This document shows positions 35,647 through 43,264 of a DNA stretch of 64,000 nt, one piece after another (within the stretch, counting starts at the first letter, position 1; the number at the start of each line of letters is the position of its first letter). The DNA comes from Bacillus sp. FSL K6-3431 (lineage in GTDB: Bacteria > Bacillota > Bacilli > Bacillales > Bacillaceae_C): NCBI RefSeq assembly GCF_038002605.1, contig NZ_JBBOCT010000001.1, positions 744,001 to 808,000 on the forward strand, in the 5' to 3' direction. Below the pieces are notes generated by a model, which worked only from the letters and a program-made list of their open reading frames with translations, ran no database searches and was not told the DNA's origin. The translations under genes were made by a program, and so were the position numbers.

Positions 35647-36018
35647 TATGTCTTATTATTTTAACGTTAGTTCATTCAAACCAAATGAAACTAAATAAAA
35701 CAAGGACGCAGATATTTGGGGAAGGTTCACTACTTGCCCAAATATCTGATTTTTTTTAAGAATCGCTCTTTTTTTATTTTCGAGCAACAAATCCCTCTCA
35801 AAATTTCAACATAAATTTCTCCTCTCTTTGTTTGTTCAAAGTGTTTTCCAATTACCATATGCATTAATATAATAATCTATAGGCGCAAGTTCCATATTAA
35901 TGTTTTCTATTTAAAAGATATACATCTACTTTTTTTGGTAGTTTTGCAGATGAATTTATTTCGTAATTGTGAAAATCTAATTAATAATACTTGCGTATAA
36001 TCACTCGGATATAGGGAT
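35647..36018. other. AT-rich stretch without a gene
   Basis: Only the terminator at 35709-35757 is supportable. The rest has very low GC and no open frame with a ribosome site. Confidence 0.5.
35709..35757 (+). terminator. Strong rho-independent terminator
   Basis: Perfect 12-bp stem CAGATATTTGGG / CCCAAATATCTG followed by T8. The gene it once served on the plus strand is not visible. Confidence 0.75.
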
Positions 36019-36399
36019 TCAGGAATATATAAAAAGACAAACTCTACAGCAAATTCCTTGGTTATTTTCAAATCTAGAAACTGTTAAATTATTAATTTCT
36101 ATTTTTTTAGCAATACACGTTCTATGTTGACCATCAGAAAATGAAACATGACCACATTAATTTTGAAACATAGTTATTCCGGTATCTTGTTTAAAAAGAT
36201 CATTTTTAATTAAATACCGAGCAAACTCTCTGCAATAGTCAATACTTCCATCTTTATAAGTTGAGGTAAAGGGTTTAAAATATTTATATTCTTCTTCTGA
36301 AAGCTCTAAAGAACATCTTCCAGTTAGAACTTTAAAACAATCATAAATCCCCAATCTAAACGAATAAGAATAATCTTGTGGATTGATTACTTTTGTCAT
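36019..36399 (-). pseudogene. Hypothetical protein with DGQHR motif, nonsense-interrupted
   Basis: ATG 36399 opens an 80-codon frame (KVINPQDYSYSFRLGIYDCF ... TGITMFQN) closed by TAA at 36157. The same frame continues for 45 codons as CGHVSFSDGQHRTCIAKKIE to TGA 36019. A single nonsense change therefore splits a ~126-aa protein. The SDGQHRTCIAKK stretch resembles the DGxHR core of ParB/sulfiredoxin-like domains; the rest is unfamiliar. Product function unknown. Confidence 0.55.
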
Positions 36400-36447
36400 T
36401 TTTCAGCCTCTTCTATTTTATTTCGAAATTTACATCAAATCTACAAA

Positions 36448-36512
36448 TTAAATTTCCTTTAATTCTTTTACTTTTCTATAGAAAGTAGTTTTGGACATAT
36501 TGGCTGTAGCTT
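36448..36512 (-). pseudogene. 3' fragment of a serine recombinase gene
   Basis: Encodes NMSKTTFYRKVKELKEI and stop, the same as the end of the gene at 42496-43092. Similarity starts abruptly at 36512, where the covarying-hairpin copy C begins. Confidence 0.75.
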
Positions 36513-36513
36513 T

Positions 36514-36655
36514 GAAACAAAGTTTGATCAAAAATCACGCATAAACCTTCATTTTACGGAAAATTTAAAGAATCCATTTTGAAAAAAGATCAATCAAAAT
36601 GGATTCTACAGATTTAAATATAGATGGAATTTTTATAAAAAAGTTTGATCATTTT
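36514..36655. repeat. Covarying-hairpin element, copy C
   Basis: Motif 1 AAACAAAGTTTGATCAAAA (36516-36534). Hairpin 36571-36582 with 36594-36605 (AATCCATTTTGA / TCAAAATGGATT, perfect 12 bp), loop AAAAAGATCAA. Motif 3 ATAAAAAAGTTTGATCATTTT (36634-36654). Full three-motif layout. Confidence 0.6.
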
Positions 36656-36722
36656 AAGTCCATTTTGTTGAACATTACCTCATTGGTTGAAGAAAAATGG
36701 TCTATGATATTCACCTAAATAG

Positions 36723-36935
36723 CTATTTAGTAATTACACCAATAATGATGATAACAATTCGGTTAATAGCAAATAAAAAACTATATGATACCATTAACAT
36801 TCCAGTACCAAATCCACCGAGGTCAAAAGGGCTTACACTAATACCTGTAAAAAAAAAGACTAATGGCGTTAAAAGCAAAATAATTAATCCAACCCAAATT
36901 CTTTTCTTTCTATTTTTCCCAGTGATTACGGCCAA
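36723..36935 (-). CDS. Small two-segment membrane protein, uncertain
   Basis: 70 codons with two hydrophobic segments (about residues 13-31 and 45-66) and a basic start (GKNRKKR). It begins at a TTG without a good ribosome site, and the open frame is short, so it may be a truncated gene. Sequence character (positive-inside, codon use) favours coding over chance. Confidence 0.4.
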   Translation of the reverse strand: MAVITGKNRKKRIWVGLIILLLTPLVFFFTGISVSPFDLGGFGTGMLMVSYSFLFAINRIVIIIIGVITK

Positions 36936-37043
36936 AGGAATGTACCACTTCTGTCATTTTTTTTACCGGTGATTGCCACAAGAATTACCACTTAGTGCCA
37001 CCGCATTTACCAAAGGGGTAACGGTTAGGATTTTGAAAGTTAA

Positions 37044-37092
37044 AAAGCTAAATTCCTCGTTATTTATAGCGAAGAATTTAGCTTTTGTTTTT
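37044..37092. terminator. Terminator downstream of asd
   Basis: AAAGCTAAATTC / GAATTTAGCTTT perfect 12-bp stem then TGTTTTT. Bidirectional in form. Confidence 0.65.
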
Positions 37093-37273
37093 CAACAATC
37101 GCGCCCTTTTGCTGAACAATGTACAAGGCATCATCTATTAAATCTCCCCATTATATCGGTAAGAATGCAACTACAGTTATATCAAGGGCTAAAGGGGTAG
37201 TAACAATAGAGTCAACGATTACAAAAACTCGTAATTAAAATCAAAATACAAAACAAAGAGATTCCTTATGGCC

Positions 37274-38359
37274 CTACTTCGCTTGGATATATCCCTCTTC
37301 CTTGAGCAGTTCAGCGATCAACACGGCTCCGCCTGCTGCTCCGCGCAAGGTATTATGAGAGAGCCCCACAAATTTAAAATCGTAAATGGAATCCTCGCGC
37401 AATCTGCCAACCGAAACTCCCATACCTTGTTCAATGTCACGATCCAGTCTCGTTTGTGGCCGATCTTCTTCTTCAAAATACGTGATGAATTGTTTAGGTG
37501 CGCTCGGCAACTCAAGCTCCTGCGGCCGCCCTTTGTACTGAGACCAACGGGTAAGAATTTCTTCTTTTGAAGGGGTATCTTTAAACGATACAAATACTTT
37601 AGCCAAATGTCCATCCGTAACCGGAACACGGATACACTGTGCAGTAATGATAGGTTCGCTCGCCTTTACGATTTCTCCATCCTCGACCCTACCCCATATC
37701 CGCAGCGGTTCCTGCTCGCTCTTTTCTTCCTCGCCCCTGATATACGGGACGACATTATCCAATATTTCTGGCCAATCGTTAAAGTTTTTCCCTGCTCCGG
37801 AAATCGCCTGATAAGTCGACACTATTACTTCAGAAGGTTTATAATCCAAAAGTGCGTGAAGCGCCGGCACATAGCTCTGAATCGAACAATTCGGTTTTAC
37901 TGCGATAAATCCGGTGGAAGTCCCCAGGCGCTTCCTCTGTGCATCGATCACTTTTATATGCCCCGGGTTAATTTCCGGTATGACCATCGGTACATCGGGT
38001 GTCCAACGATGCGCCAAATTATTGGACACAACGGGCGTACCGGTTTTAGCATAAGCTTCTTCCAATGCTTTCACTTCATCCTGCTTCATATCTACCGCAC
38101 AAAAAATAAAGTCAATTCCTGACGCAACCTCTTCCACTTTCGAAGCGTCCTGAACAATGATATTCTTCACAGGTTCGGGAATCGGACCTGTCATTTTCCA
38201 TCTGTTTTGCACAGCTTCTTCATACGTTTTACCCGCCGAACCTGCACTGGCCGCAATAGCCTCCACTTCAAACCAAGGATGCCGGTCCAACAGTTGAACA
38301 AACCGCTGGCCCACCATTCCTGTTCCCCCAACTATACCAACTTTCAGTTTTTGATTCAT
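37274..38359 (-). CDS. asd: Aspartate-semialdehyde dehydrogenase (archaeal/fungal-type length)
   Basis: 361 aa. Reduces L-aspartyl-4-phosphate to L-aspartate-4-semialdehyde with NADPH, at the branch to lysine/diaminopimelate, threonine and methionine. Rossmann motif GIVGGTGMVGQRFVQLL at residues 7-23; catalytic cysteine in KPNCSIQSYVPAL (about 155); substrate-binding STYQAISGAG; and the histidine in VPVTDGHLAKVFVSF (about 253). Length and the PNCSIQ site match the longer archaeal/yeast-type class rather than the ~330-aa Bacillus chromosomal enzyme. Ribosome site TAGGAGATG. GC content is higher than in its neighbours, and degraded transposon ends flank it, so it was probably acquired as a second asd. 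Confidence 0.92.
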   Translation of the reverse strand: MNQKLKVGIVGGTGMVGQRFVQLLDRHPWFEVEAIAASAGSAGKTYEEAVQNRWKMTGPIPEPVKNIIVQDASKVEEVASGIDFIFCAVDMKQDEVKALEEAYAKTGTPVVSNNLAHRWTPDVPMVIPEINPGHIKVIDAQRKRLGTSTGFIAVKPNCSIQSYVPALHALLDYKPSEVIVSTYQAISGAGKNFNDWPEILDNVVPYIRGEEEKSEQEPLRIWGRVEDGEIVKASEPIITAQCIRVPVTDGHLAKVFVSFKDTPSKEEILTRWSQYKGRPQELELPSAPKQFITYFEEEDRPQTRLDRDIEQGMGVSVGRLREDSIYDFKFVGLSHNTLRGAAGGAVLIAELLKEEGYIQAK

Positions 38360-38540
38360 AAAAAATTCATCTCCTATATAAATACCGTATTATTTGATGG
38401 ACACTGTGCTCCGCCTTTTTCAAAAAAATCCCTTCCCAAAGATTTAATATAGCTCGGGTTGGTTGCATTCCTACCGTTGTAAATCGCGGATTCCTGATGC
38501 TACCACTAATAAAAGTTTGAGAATTTCCTGTCTATGTTGC

Positions 38541-38564
38541 TCAACAATCTGGGCCGATTGTTGA
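38541..38564. repeat. Dispersed palindrome CAATC-NGGGCC-GATTG
   Basis: Perfect 9-bp arms TCAACAATC / GATTGTTGA around TGGGCC. Related, less perfect copies (CAATC/CGCGCCC or TGGCCC cores followed by TTGCTGAA) are at about 20906-20933, 37091-37117, 43605-43632, 44803-44828 and 52840-52866. They usually lie at junctions next to other repeats. Confidence 0.55.
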
Positions 38565-38649
38565 AGACAGTTCTTATTGAAAATCAATCAAATTAGTACA
38601 ATAAGTATAGCATTTATTATTCAATATACGTATGGCATTTGGCATTTTA

Positions 38650-38800
38650 ACCTTTATCATTCAGAAGATGTAAGGTCGTAATCACCTGTCATTTACTGGT
38701 ACATTTCTTGTCATTCGGTGGTAAAAATTATCAGCGTTGGTACATTTCATTGGCTGTAATCATCCCAGAAACTTTGAAAGCAATAAAGTTTGTTATACAT
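38650..38800. other. Possible IS21-type terminus
   Basis: GTCATTTACTGGTACATTTC and CAGCGTTGGTACATTTC form spaced imperfect repeats, as in the multiple terminal repeats of IS21-like elements. An IstB fragment occurs elsewhere (15836-15962). Weak evidence. Confidence 0.25.
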
Positions 38801-38885
38801 GTCACTTTAGGAGTTATTTTGCATCTATTTTAAGTGCTATTTTGCACTATGAATAAATATAAAAAGTCCAATTTCTCAATATTAA
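38798..38885. repeat. Long dispersed repeat R2, copy 2
   Basis: Matches 24337-24423 (TGTCACTTTAGGAGTTATTT ... AAGTGCTATTTTGCACTAT ... CAATTTCTCAAT) and is likewise followed by a hairpin (AGTCCAATTTC / GAATTGGACC). Confidence 0.6.
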
Positions 38886-38952
38886 AATTAAGGAATTGGA
38901 CCAGTAGCTTACTTCACAAACGCGCTCGTTTGCTTAATACTAAGTATTTCAA

Positions 38953-39696
38953 TTACTTGAAATACCATTTGAGAGCATTCGTATACAGGATTTTATCGGT
39001 AGCTTGTTCATCAAACACCTGTTGGATCAATTCTATATCTTCATACCCAAAACGCCTTTTTGCTCTTGTAGATGGTAAATCCGTTCCAAACATAAGAGCA
39101 TCTGGATTAATCTTATAAATCGATTTTAAGACATTCTTAACATTCAAACCTACACGTCCAAAACCAGTAGCTTTTACATGTACCCCTTTATCTACTAGCT
39201 TTAATAAATGTGGTAGTCCTTCTTCAGATAACCCTAAATGGTCGATTGATATTGCTGGTAATTTTTCAATAGTTGATGCAATCTCGGGTAACCTTTTTGC
39301 ATCAATATACAACTCACTATGCCACCCTACTAAATCATGAACTCTTCTAGCAAAGTAATCCAACTTCGATAAATCTTCCGAACCGCCCCTCTTAATATTA
39401 AAGCGTAATGCTTTAACCCCGCATTCATTTAAATTTAGTATTTCTTTCTCCGTAACTGTAAATGGTAATTGTGTTACTCCACAAAATGATGAACCCATCT
39501 GTTTAAGTGCCTTTAATAAATATTCTTGATCAAATCCTTGGAATGACCCAGATACAATAGCTCCACCTAGTACATTTAAATCAGCGATTTCATTTTTATA
39601 ATCTTCTACAACATAACTCGGAGGCATATATCCTTGGTTTTCGATAATTGGAAAGTCAAAATCAATAATATGAAAATGTGCATCAAAAATTCTCAT
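38953..39696 (-). CDS. Amidohydrolase-family TIM-barrel hydrolase
   Basis: 247 aa, amidohydrolase-2 type. Metal-ligand HxH appears as FDAHFHIID at residues 4-12, a later histidine in AISIDHLGLSEEG (about 153), and the essential aspartate in LMFGTDLPST (about 205). The family hydrolyses lactones or decarboxylates aromatic acids (2-pyrone-4,6-dicarboxylate lactonase-like); substrate here cannot be assigned. AAGGGG precedes ATG. A covarying-hairpin element (copy D) lies directly upstream and the R2 repeat hairpin downstream, so this is a single-gene unit between repeats. Confidence 0.85.
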   Translation of the reverse strand: MRIFDAHFHIIDFDFPIIENQGYMPPSYVVEDYKNEIADLNVLGGAIVSGSFQGFDQEYLLKALKQMGSSFCGVTQLPFTVTEKEILNLNECGVKALRFNIKRGGSEDLSKLDYFARRVHDLVGWHSELYIDAKRLPEIASTIEKLPAISIDHLGLSEEGLPHLLKLVDKGVHVKATGFGRVGLNVKNVLKSIYKINPDALMFGTDLPSTRAKRRFGYEDIELIQQVFDEQATDKILYTNALKWYFK

Positions 39697-39730
39697 TACA
39701 ATTCCCCTTTCTTTTCTTTAATGTAGCTTT

Positions 39731-39871
39731 AGAATAAAGATTGATTAAAACGTTCTCTTCAACCTTTATTTAACAACAAATAGAAAAACTCCATTTTGAA
39801 AAAAGATTGATCAAAATGGAGTTTCTTTTATAGCTAGGTACGAGTTTTTTATAAAAAAGTTTGATTATTTT
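39731..39871. repeat. Covarying-hairpin element, copy D
   Basis: Motif 1 AATAAAGATTGATTAAAA (39733-39750). Perfect 14-bp stem AAACTCCATTTTGA / TCAAAATGGAGTTT (39786-39799, 39811-39824) with loop AAAAAGATTGA. Motif 3 ATAAAAAAGTTTGATTATTTT (39851-39871). Confidence 0.6.
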
Positions 39872-39921
39872 AATACTCCTTATTGTACTAACGCACCTGT
39901 AATAAATAGTTTCTCAACACA

Positions 39922-40407
39922 TTAATGCTCCTTATGTCTTTTCAATAAAAATTCATAGCGCATTGTATGGCTTACATCTTTGAATCCTTGCTTTTCATAT
40001 AAAGTAATAGCGCCAATATTTTCAGACAGTACATTTAACTCTAAGTAATCTAAATTTCGATTTTTAGCCCATTTGTTTGCTTCTAATAACAAAGCGGAAC
40101 CAATTCCTTGATTTTGATATTTGGTTCCAACAATTATATCAGTAATAAAAGCGTATTTATGTTCAACCAAACACGTATAGGATGGTGTGATTAGTTCTTG
40201 AATAAGTAAAAAACCTACTGTACAGTTATCGATTTCAGCTATTAAAATATCCGAATCCTTTTCATTGATTGTCTTCCTGATAAACTCTACATCCTGCTTA
40301 GCAGGCTTTATATATTTCGGCTGAAAGTTTGACATTTTTAAAAAAAGTTCTTGATATAAAATTTCTATTTGATTAACTTCATCTAGCGTAGCTAACTTTA
40401 TTTTCAT
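39922..40407 (-). CDS. GNAT-family acetyltransferase between two hairpin elements
   Basis: 161 aa. Acetyl-CoA motif YQNQGIGSALL (about residues 98-108), preceded by FITDIIV, and closing NIGAITLYEKQGF are textbook GNAT features. Ribosome site TTGGAGG. It is flanked by hairpin copies D and E in the same orientation and has no operon partner. This single-gene arrangement between like repeats resembles a gene cassette. Substrate unknown. Confidence 0.88.
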   Translation of the reverse strand: MKIKLATLDEVNQIEILYQELFLKMSNFQPKYIKPAKQDVEFIRKTINEKDSDILIAEIDNCTVGFLLIQELITPSYTCLVEHKYAFITDIIVGTKYQNQGIGSALLLEANKWAKNRNLDYLELNVLSENIGAITLYEKQGFKDVSHTMRYEFLLKRHKEH

Positions 40408-40539
40408 ATTATTCCTCCAAAGAATTTTTAATATTAGATAAGCAATATACTCTTGGACTACATTGTAACATGTTTCAAAATATTAAATTAGCTATTCGGA
40501 ATCTGATATTTAATGAGCTAATCTGCTCCGTTAGTGAAA

Positions 40540-40763
40540 TAAGAAATCCTATTAATTCTTAAAGCTAATAGGATTTCTTATCAATCTTTTTTATAAATGA
40601 TCAGACTTTGTTTTAAATTATCAAACTTAATTTTAAAACCACAGCTGTAAACATTGATTATATATATAGAAGAAACCCACGCGCTTTGAAAAAAGATTGA
40701 TCAAAATGAGTGGGTTTTATTTTGGAATGAATTTGTTTTTTATAAAAAAGATTGATTAAAATC
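40540..40763. repeat. Covarying-hairpin element, copy E, with an inverted relative
   Basis: 40673-40689 pairs with 40701-40717 (AAACCCAC...TTTGA / TCAAA...GTGGGTTT, internal bulge) around AAAAAGATTGA; motif 3 TATAAAAAAGATTGATTA at 40741-40758. To its left (40541-40614) an inverted relative carries its own 12-bp stem GAAATCCTATTA / TAATAGGATTTC and the complement of AAACAAAGTCTGATCATTTATAA. Confidence 0.55.
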
Positions 40764-40799
40764 AACTATTACAAGCCTTATTAGGTCTTAACATTATAA

Positions 40800-42209
40800 T
40801 TATTTAAAACCATGACTTTTGTTTTTGACTGCCATATTACAAAACTTAAACATAGCTCCTGCAACAGTTTTAACTTCTTCGTTAAAAATAGCCATAGTCT
40901 CAAGTATGTTGGCTGGTTGAATATTAATTTCCTCTAAATCATCCCTTACTTCTTTTCCTACTCCTTTTACAACTAATTGAATTAGTGTGAAATTCTTCTT
41001 GCGAATAGCAATAATATCATATCCTTCTTGTGAAATTTGCACGTACTTTGAAGAAGTAAATTCTGAAGACAAGAAATTGTAACTAGAAAGAAATGAATTT
41101 TCCATAAATATATACATCTGTCTATCATTCAAATTTTGATGTAACATATCTTTGTATCTTGTATAGATTTTACTTTGAGAAAAAACAATAGGGTTATTTA
41201 CATTTTTTATAATAGAAGTGATTTCTTCTAAATTATATTGACTAGTCGTTATCTTTAACTCAGAATCCTCAATAGAAATACACGATAAAAGAGCAACCTT
41301 TTCCAAACCAGCTAATAAATGATTAAATTGTAGTATAGATTTATTATCATTTTTTAATTTATTTAAGGTAGTATTAACCTTTGCAAATTCTTGACTATAA
41401 TTCAAATCTATATTGTACAGTATGGGAAAAGCAGTAAGTGCCATTACGTGATTCATCTTTTCATAATCAAATTCATTAAATTGGAACTTAGAAACTCTTT
41501 CACGTATTATATTCAAACCTTTAGAATCACTATAAATTTTATTAATTGCATTTATACAAACATTTAGAGTATCGCTTTCTGAATATGTATTCTCTAAAAC
41601 TTTTTCTGCTTGATTTTTGTATTTTGAGCTTCCATCGAATTCCCATTTGATTAAAGCTTCAAACCTTTTATTTGGATTAAACTTTAAAGTAGTTTCATTT
41701 TTAGAAAAATAACGTTGTATATCTTTTTTTCCGCTCCATTCATCAAAGGGTAACTTAGCTATTTCAACATTAGAACTTAATATTGAAATAGCTTTAATTG
41801 TATTTATAATTTCTTTAACTGATTCCTTATTTAAAAAATGTTCTTCTTTTAAATATTCATAAATAAAAGAAAAATACTTGTAATATGTCTTATTAGTATT
41901 TTTTAATTCTTCGACTCTTCTGTTAAATTCTTCTATACCCTCTTCTCGAATAATATCAAAGTACTCAATAAAAGTTGCAGTTCGCTCTTGCATTTTATTA
42001 AAAATATCTAATAATTCATTAAACAACCATATCTTTCTATTGTCGACTATACTAGCCTTTTCCATCATTACCAATAACATGCCATATGTAGATATACTAA
42101 CTGTTTCTTTATGAACAAATTCATGTTTTAATATTTGTTTCAGATTATTTTTTTCATTCGCCACACTAATATGAGTATCATTTGAAAATGCATAATTTCC
42201 TTCTCTCAT
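40800..42209 (-). CDS. Uncharacterised 469-aa protein with HExxH motif
   Basis: No family recognised. Residues 26-40 read QILKHEFVHKETVSI, where HEFVH fits the HExxH zinc-peptidase signature close to the N-terminus; a possible third ligand is E75 in NKMQERTATFIEYFD (helix downstream), as in gluzincin-type ERxA patterns. The remaining ~390 residues are helical, lysine/glutamate rich, with a C-terminal beta-like segment (SQEGYDIIAIRKKNFTLIQL). No signal peptide or membrane segment, so cytoplasmic. Ribosome site AGGTGATGG. It lies between hairpin repeats and a serine recombinase gene. A role as effector in defence or in toxin activity is speculation from context; the HExxH could also be chance. 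Confidence 0.6.
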   Translation of the reverse strand: MREGNYAFSNDTHISVANEKNNLKQILKHEFVHKETVSISTYGMLLVMMEKASIVDNRKIWLFNELLDIFNKMQERTATFIEYFDIIREEGIEEFNRRVEELKNTNKTYYKYFSFIYEYLKEEHFLNKESVKEIINTIKAISILSSNVEIAKLPFDEWSGKKDIQRYFSKNETTLKFNPNKRFEALIKWEFDGSSKYKNQAEKVLENTYSESDTLNVCINAINKIYSDSKGLNIIRERVSKFQFNEFDYEKMNHVMALTAFPILYNIDLNYSQEFAKVNTTLNKLKNDNKSILQFNHLLAGLEKVALLSCISIEDSELKITTSQYNLEEITSIIKNVNNPIVFSQSKIYTRYKDMLHQNLNDRQMYIFMENSFLSSYNFLSSEFTSSKYVQISQEGYDIIAIRKKNFTLIQLVVKGVGKEVRDDLEEINIQPANILETMAIFNEEVKTVAGAMFKFCNMAVKNKSHGFK

Positions 42210-42344
42210 TAATTACCATCACCTATTCTTTTTTTAGTAAACATAATCTATATGAATATTAACCAGGAAAACTTTAAGGTTGAAGGAAACTTTTACTTAG
42301 AATTATATAAAAAATCACTTTCTTCTTTCACCAACCTGCTGCAT

Positions 42345-42420
42345 TAGTGGAAGAAGTAATCCTAACTAACAGGATTTCTTATCAAAGCCTTTTTTATAAA
42401 TGATCAGACATTGTTTAAAA
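42345..42420. repeat. Inverted relative of the covarying-hairpin element
   Basis: AATCCT / AGGATT arms, then CTTATCAAAGCCTTTTTTATA and AATGATCAGACATTGTTTAA. On the minus strand this gives AAACAATGTCTGATCA followed by the TTTATAAAAAAG stretch, as at 40541-40614. Confidence 0.45.
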
Positions 42421-42447
42421 GAAGCGACCTGTCTTAAGTCGCTTCTT
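42419..42447 (-). terminator. Terminator downstream of the serine recombinase
   Basis: Perfect 10-bp stem AAGAAGCGAC / GTCGCTTCTT; 49 bases past the recombinase stop. Confidence 0.6.
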
Positions 42448-42495
42448 ACTTATAAAAATAAAATTTTCTAGACTAAGAAACACGAGAATAGGAAA

Positions 42496-43092
42496 TTAAA
42501 TTTCCTTTAATTCTTTTACTTTTCTATAAAAAGTAGTTTTTGACATATTGGCCATCTTCATTGCTGCAACGGCTGTGATCTCTTTATTTATCCATTGTTT
42601 ATGTGCTTGTAAAAATTCAGGTGTAATTACAGCATGAGGCCTACCTAAATGCTTTCCTTTATCCTTCGCAGCTTGAATACCTTCAGCTTGTCTAATTTTG
42701 CTGTCAATCCGTTCTTTTTCAGCAAATGCTGCTAAGACGGTTAAAATAACTTTTTGTATTGCTACCTTTATTATATCATCTTGTTCATCGGAAGTATTAA
42801 TCATGGGTTCTTTGATAAATTTCAATTGGATTCCGTTCTCCACAAACCATTCATACTCTTTTAATGTTTCATTCATAGTCCGCCCCATACGTGTGATGGA
42901 ATCAAAAACTATTTCATCACCATTTCGGACCAACTGCTTCAATAATTGATATTTCGGCCGATCAAAATTTTTCCCACTCATTTTTTCAATAAATACGTCT
43001 CGATCATCTATACCTTCCTTTTTCATAGTTTGTACTTGTCGATCTTCATTTTGGTCTTTATCAGAAACACGTATGTAAGCAAACCGTTTCAT
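42496..43092 (-). CDS. Serine recombinase (resolvase/invertase family)
   Basis: 198 aa. N-terminal AYIRVSDKDQNEDRQ holds the nucleophilic serine at residue 10; FDSITRMGRTM supplies catalytic arginines; the long E helix (AEKERIDSKIRQAEGI) and helix-turn-helix (AVAAMKMANMSKTTFYRKV) complete the fold. It is most like plasmid multimer-resolution or invertase proteins (Sin/Bin type), distinct from the TnpR copies. A 3' fragment of the same gene lies at 36448-36512 joined to a hairpin element. A palindrome plus direct repeats upstream (43145-43264) could be its site. Confidence 0.92.
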   Translation of the reverse strand: MKRFAYIRVSDKDQNEDRQVQTMKKEGIDDRDVFIEKMSGKNFDRPKYQLLKQLVRNGDEIVFDSITRMGRTMNETLKEYEWFVENGIQLKFIKEPMINTSDEQDDIIKVAIQKVILTVLAAFAEKERIDSKIRQAEGIQAAKDKGKHLGRPHAVITPEFLQAHKQWINKEITAVAAMKMANMSKTTFYRKVKELKEI

Positions 43093-43144
43093 TCTTTACA
43101 TCCCTCTTTTCTATAATACTATAATTATATCAAATAATGTCCCT

Positions 43145-43264
43145 AAAGGTGTTGCGTGTTTAAGGGACGTATCTAAAGTGAATATCACACCTTTTGAAAC
43201 GATTAGAAACCTTGTACTACAAGAACATTATTAAAGGATAAAAAGGTACACCTTTTGGAACGAT
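43145..43264. promoter_or_regulatory. Putative recombination/regulatory site of the serine recombinase
   Basis: Direct repeats ACACCTTTTGAAACGAT (43187-43203) and ACACCTTTTGGAACGAT (43248-43264), plus AAAGGTGTTGCG in inverse orientation at 43145. The second repeat lies in a palindrome AAAAGGT-AC-ACCTTTT centred on a dinucleotide. The arrangement resembles a resolvase site with a crossover palindrome and accessory sites. Confidence 0.45.

Larger units (their letters stand above)
37015..38507. mobile_element. Possible family-2 mini-element carrying asd
   Basis: Left: GGGGTAACGGTTAGGATTTT followed by an AAAGCTAAATTC hairpin, in the same order as the family-2 end plus hairpin at 52740-52838. Right (minus strand): a degraded version of the family-2 end, with GGATT..TTTACAACGG order recognisable at 38471-38507 but without the GGGG tip. 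Both ends are decayed, so this is inference from order and partial identity. Confidence 0.35.

Noticed and set aside
38360..38540. Lysine riboswitch or T-box upstream of asd
   Set aside because: No conserved core, specifier loop or terminator/anti-terminator pair was found; the region instead contains a degraded transposon end.
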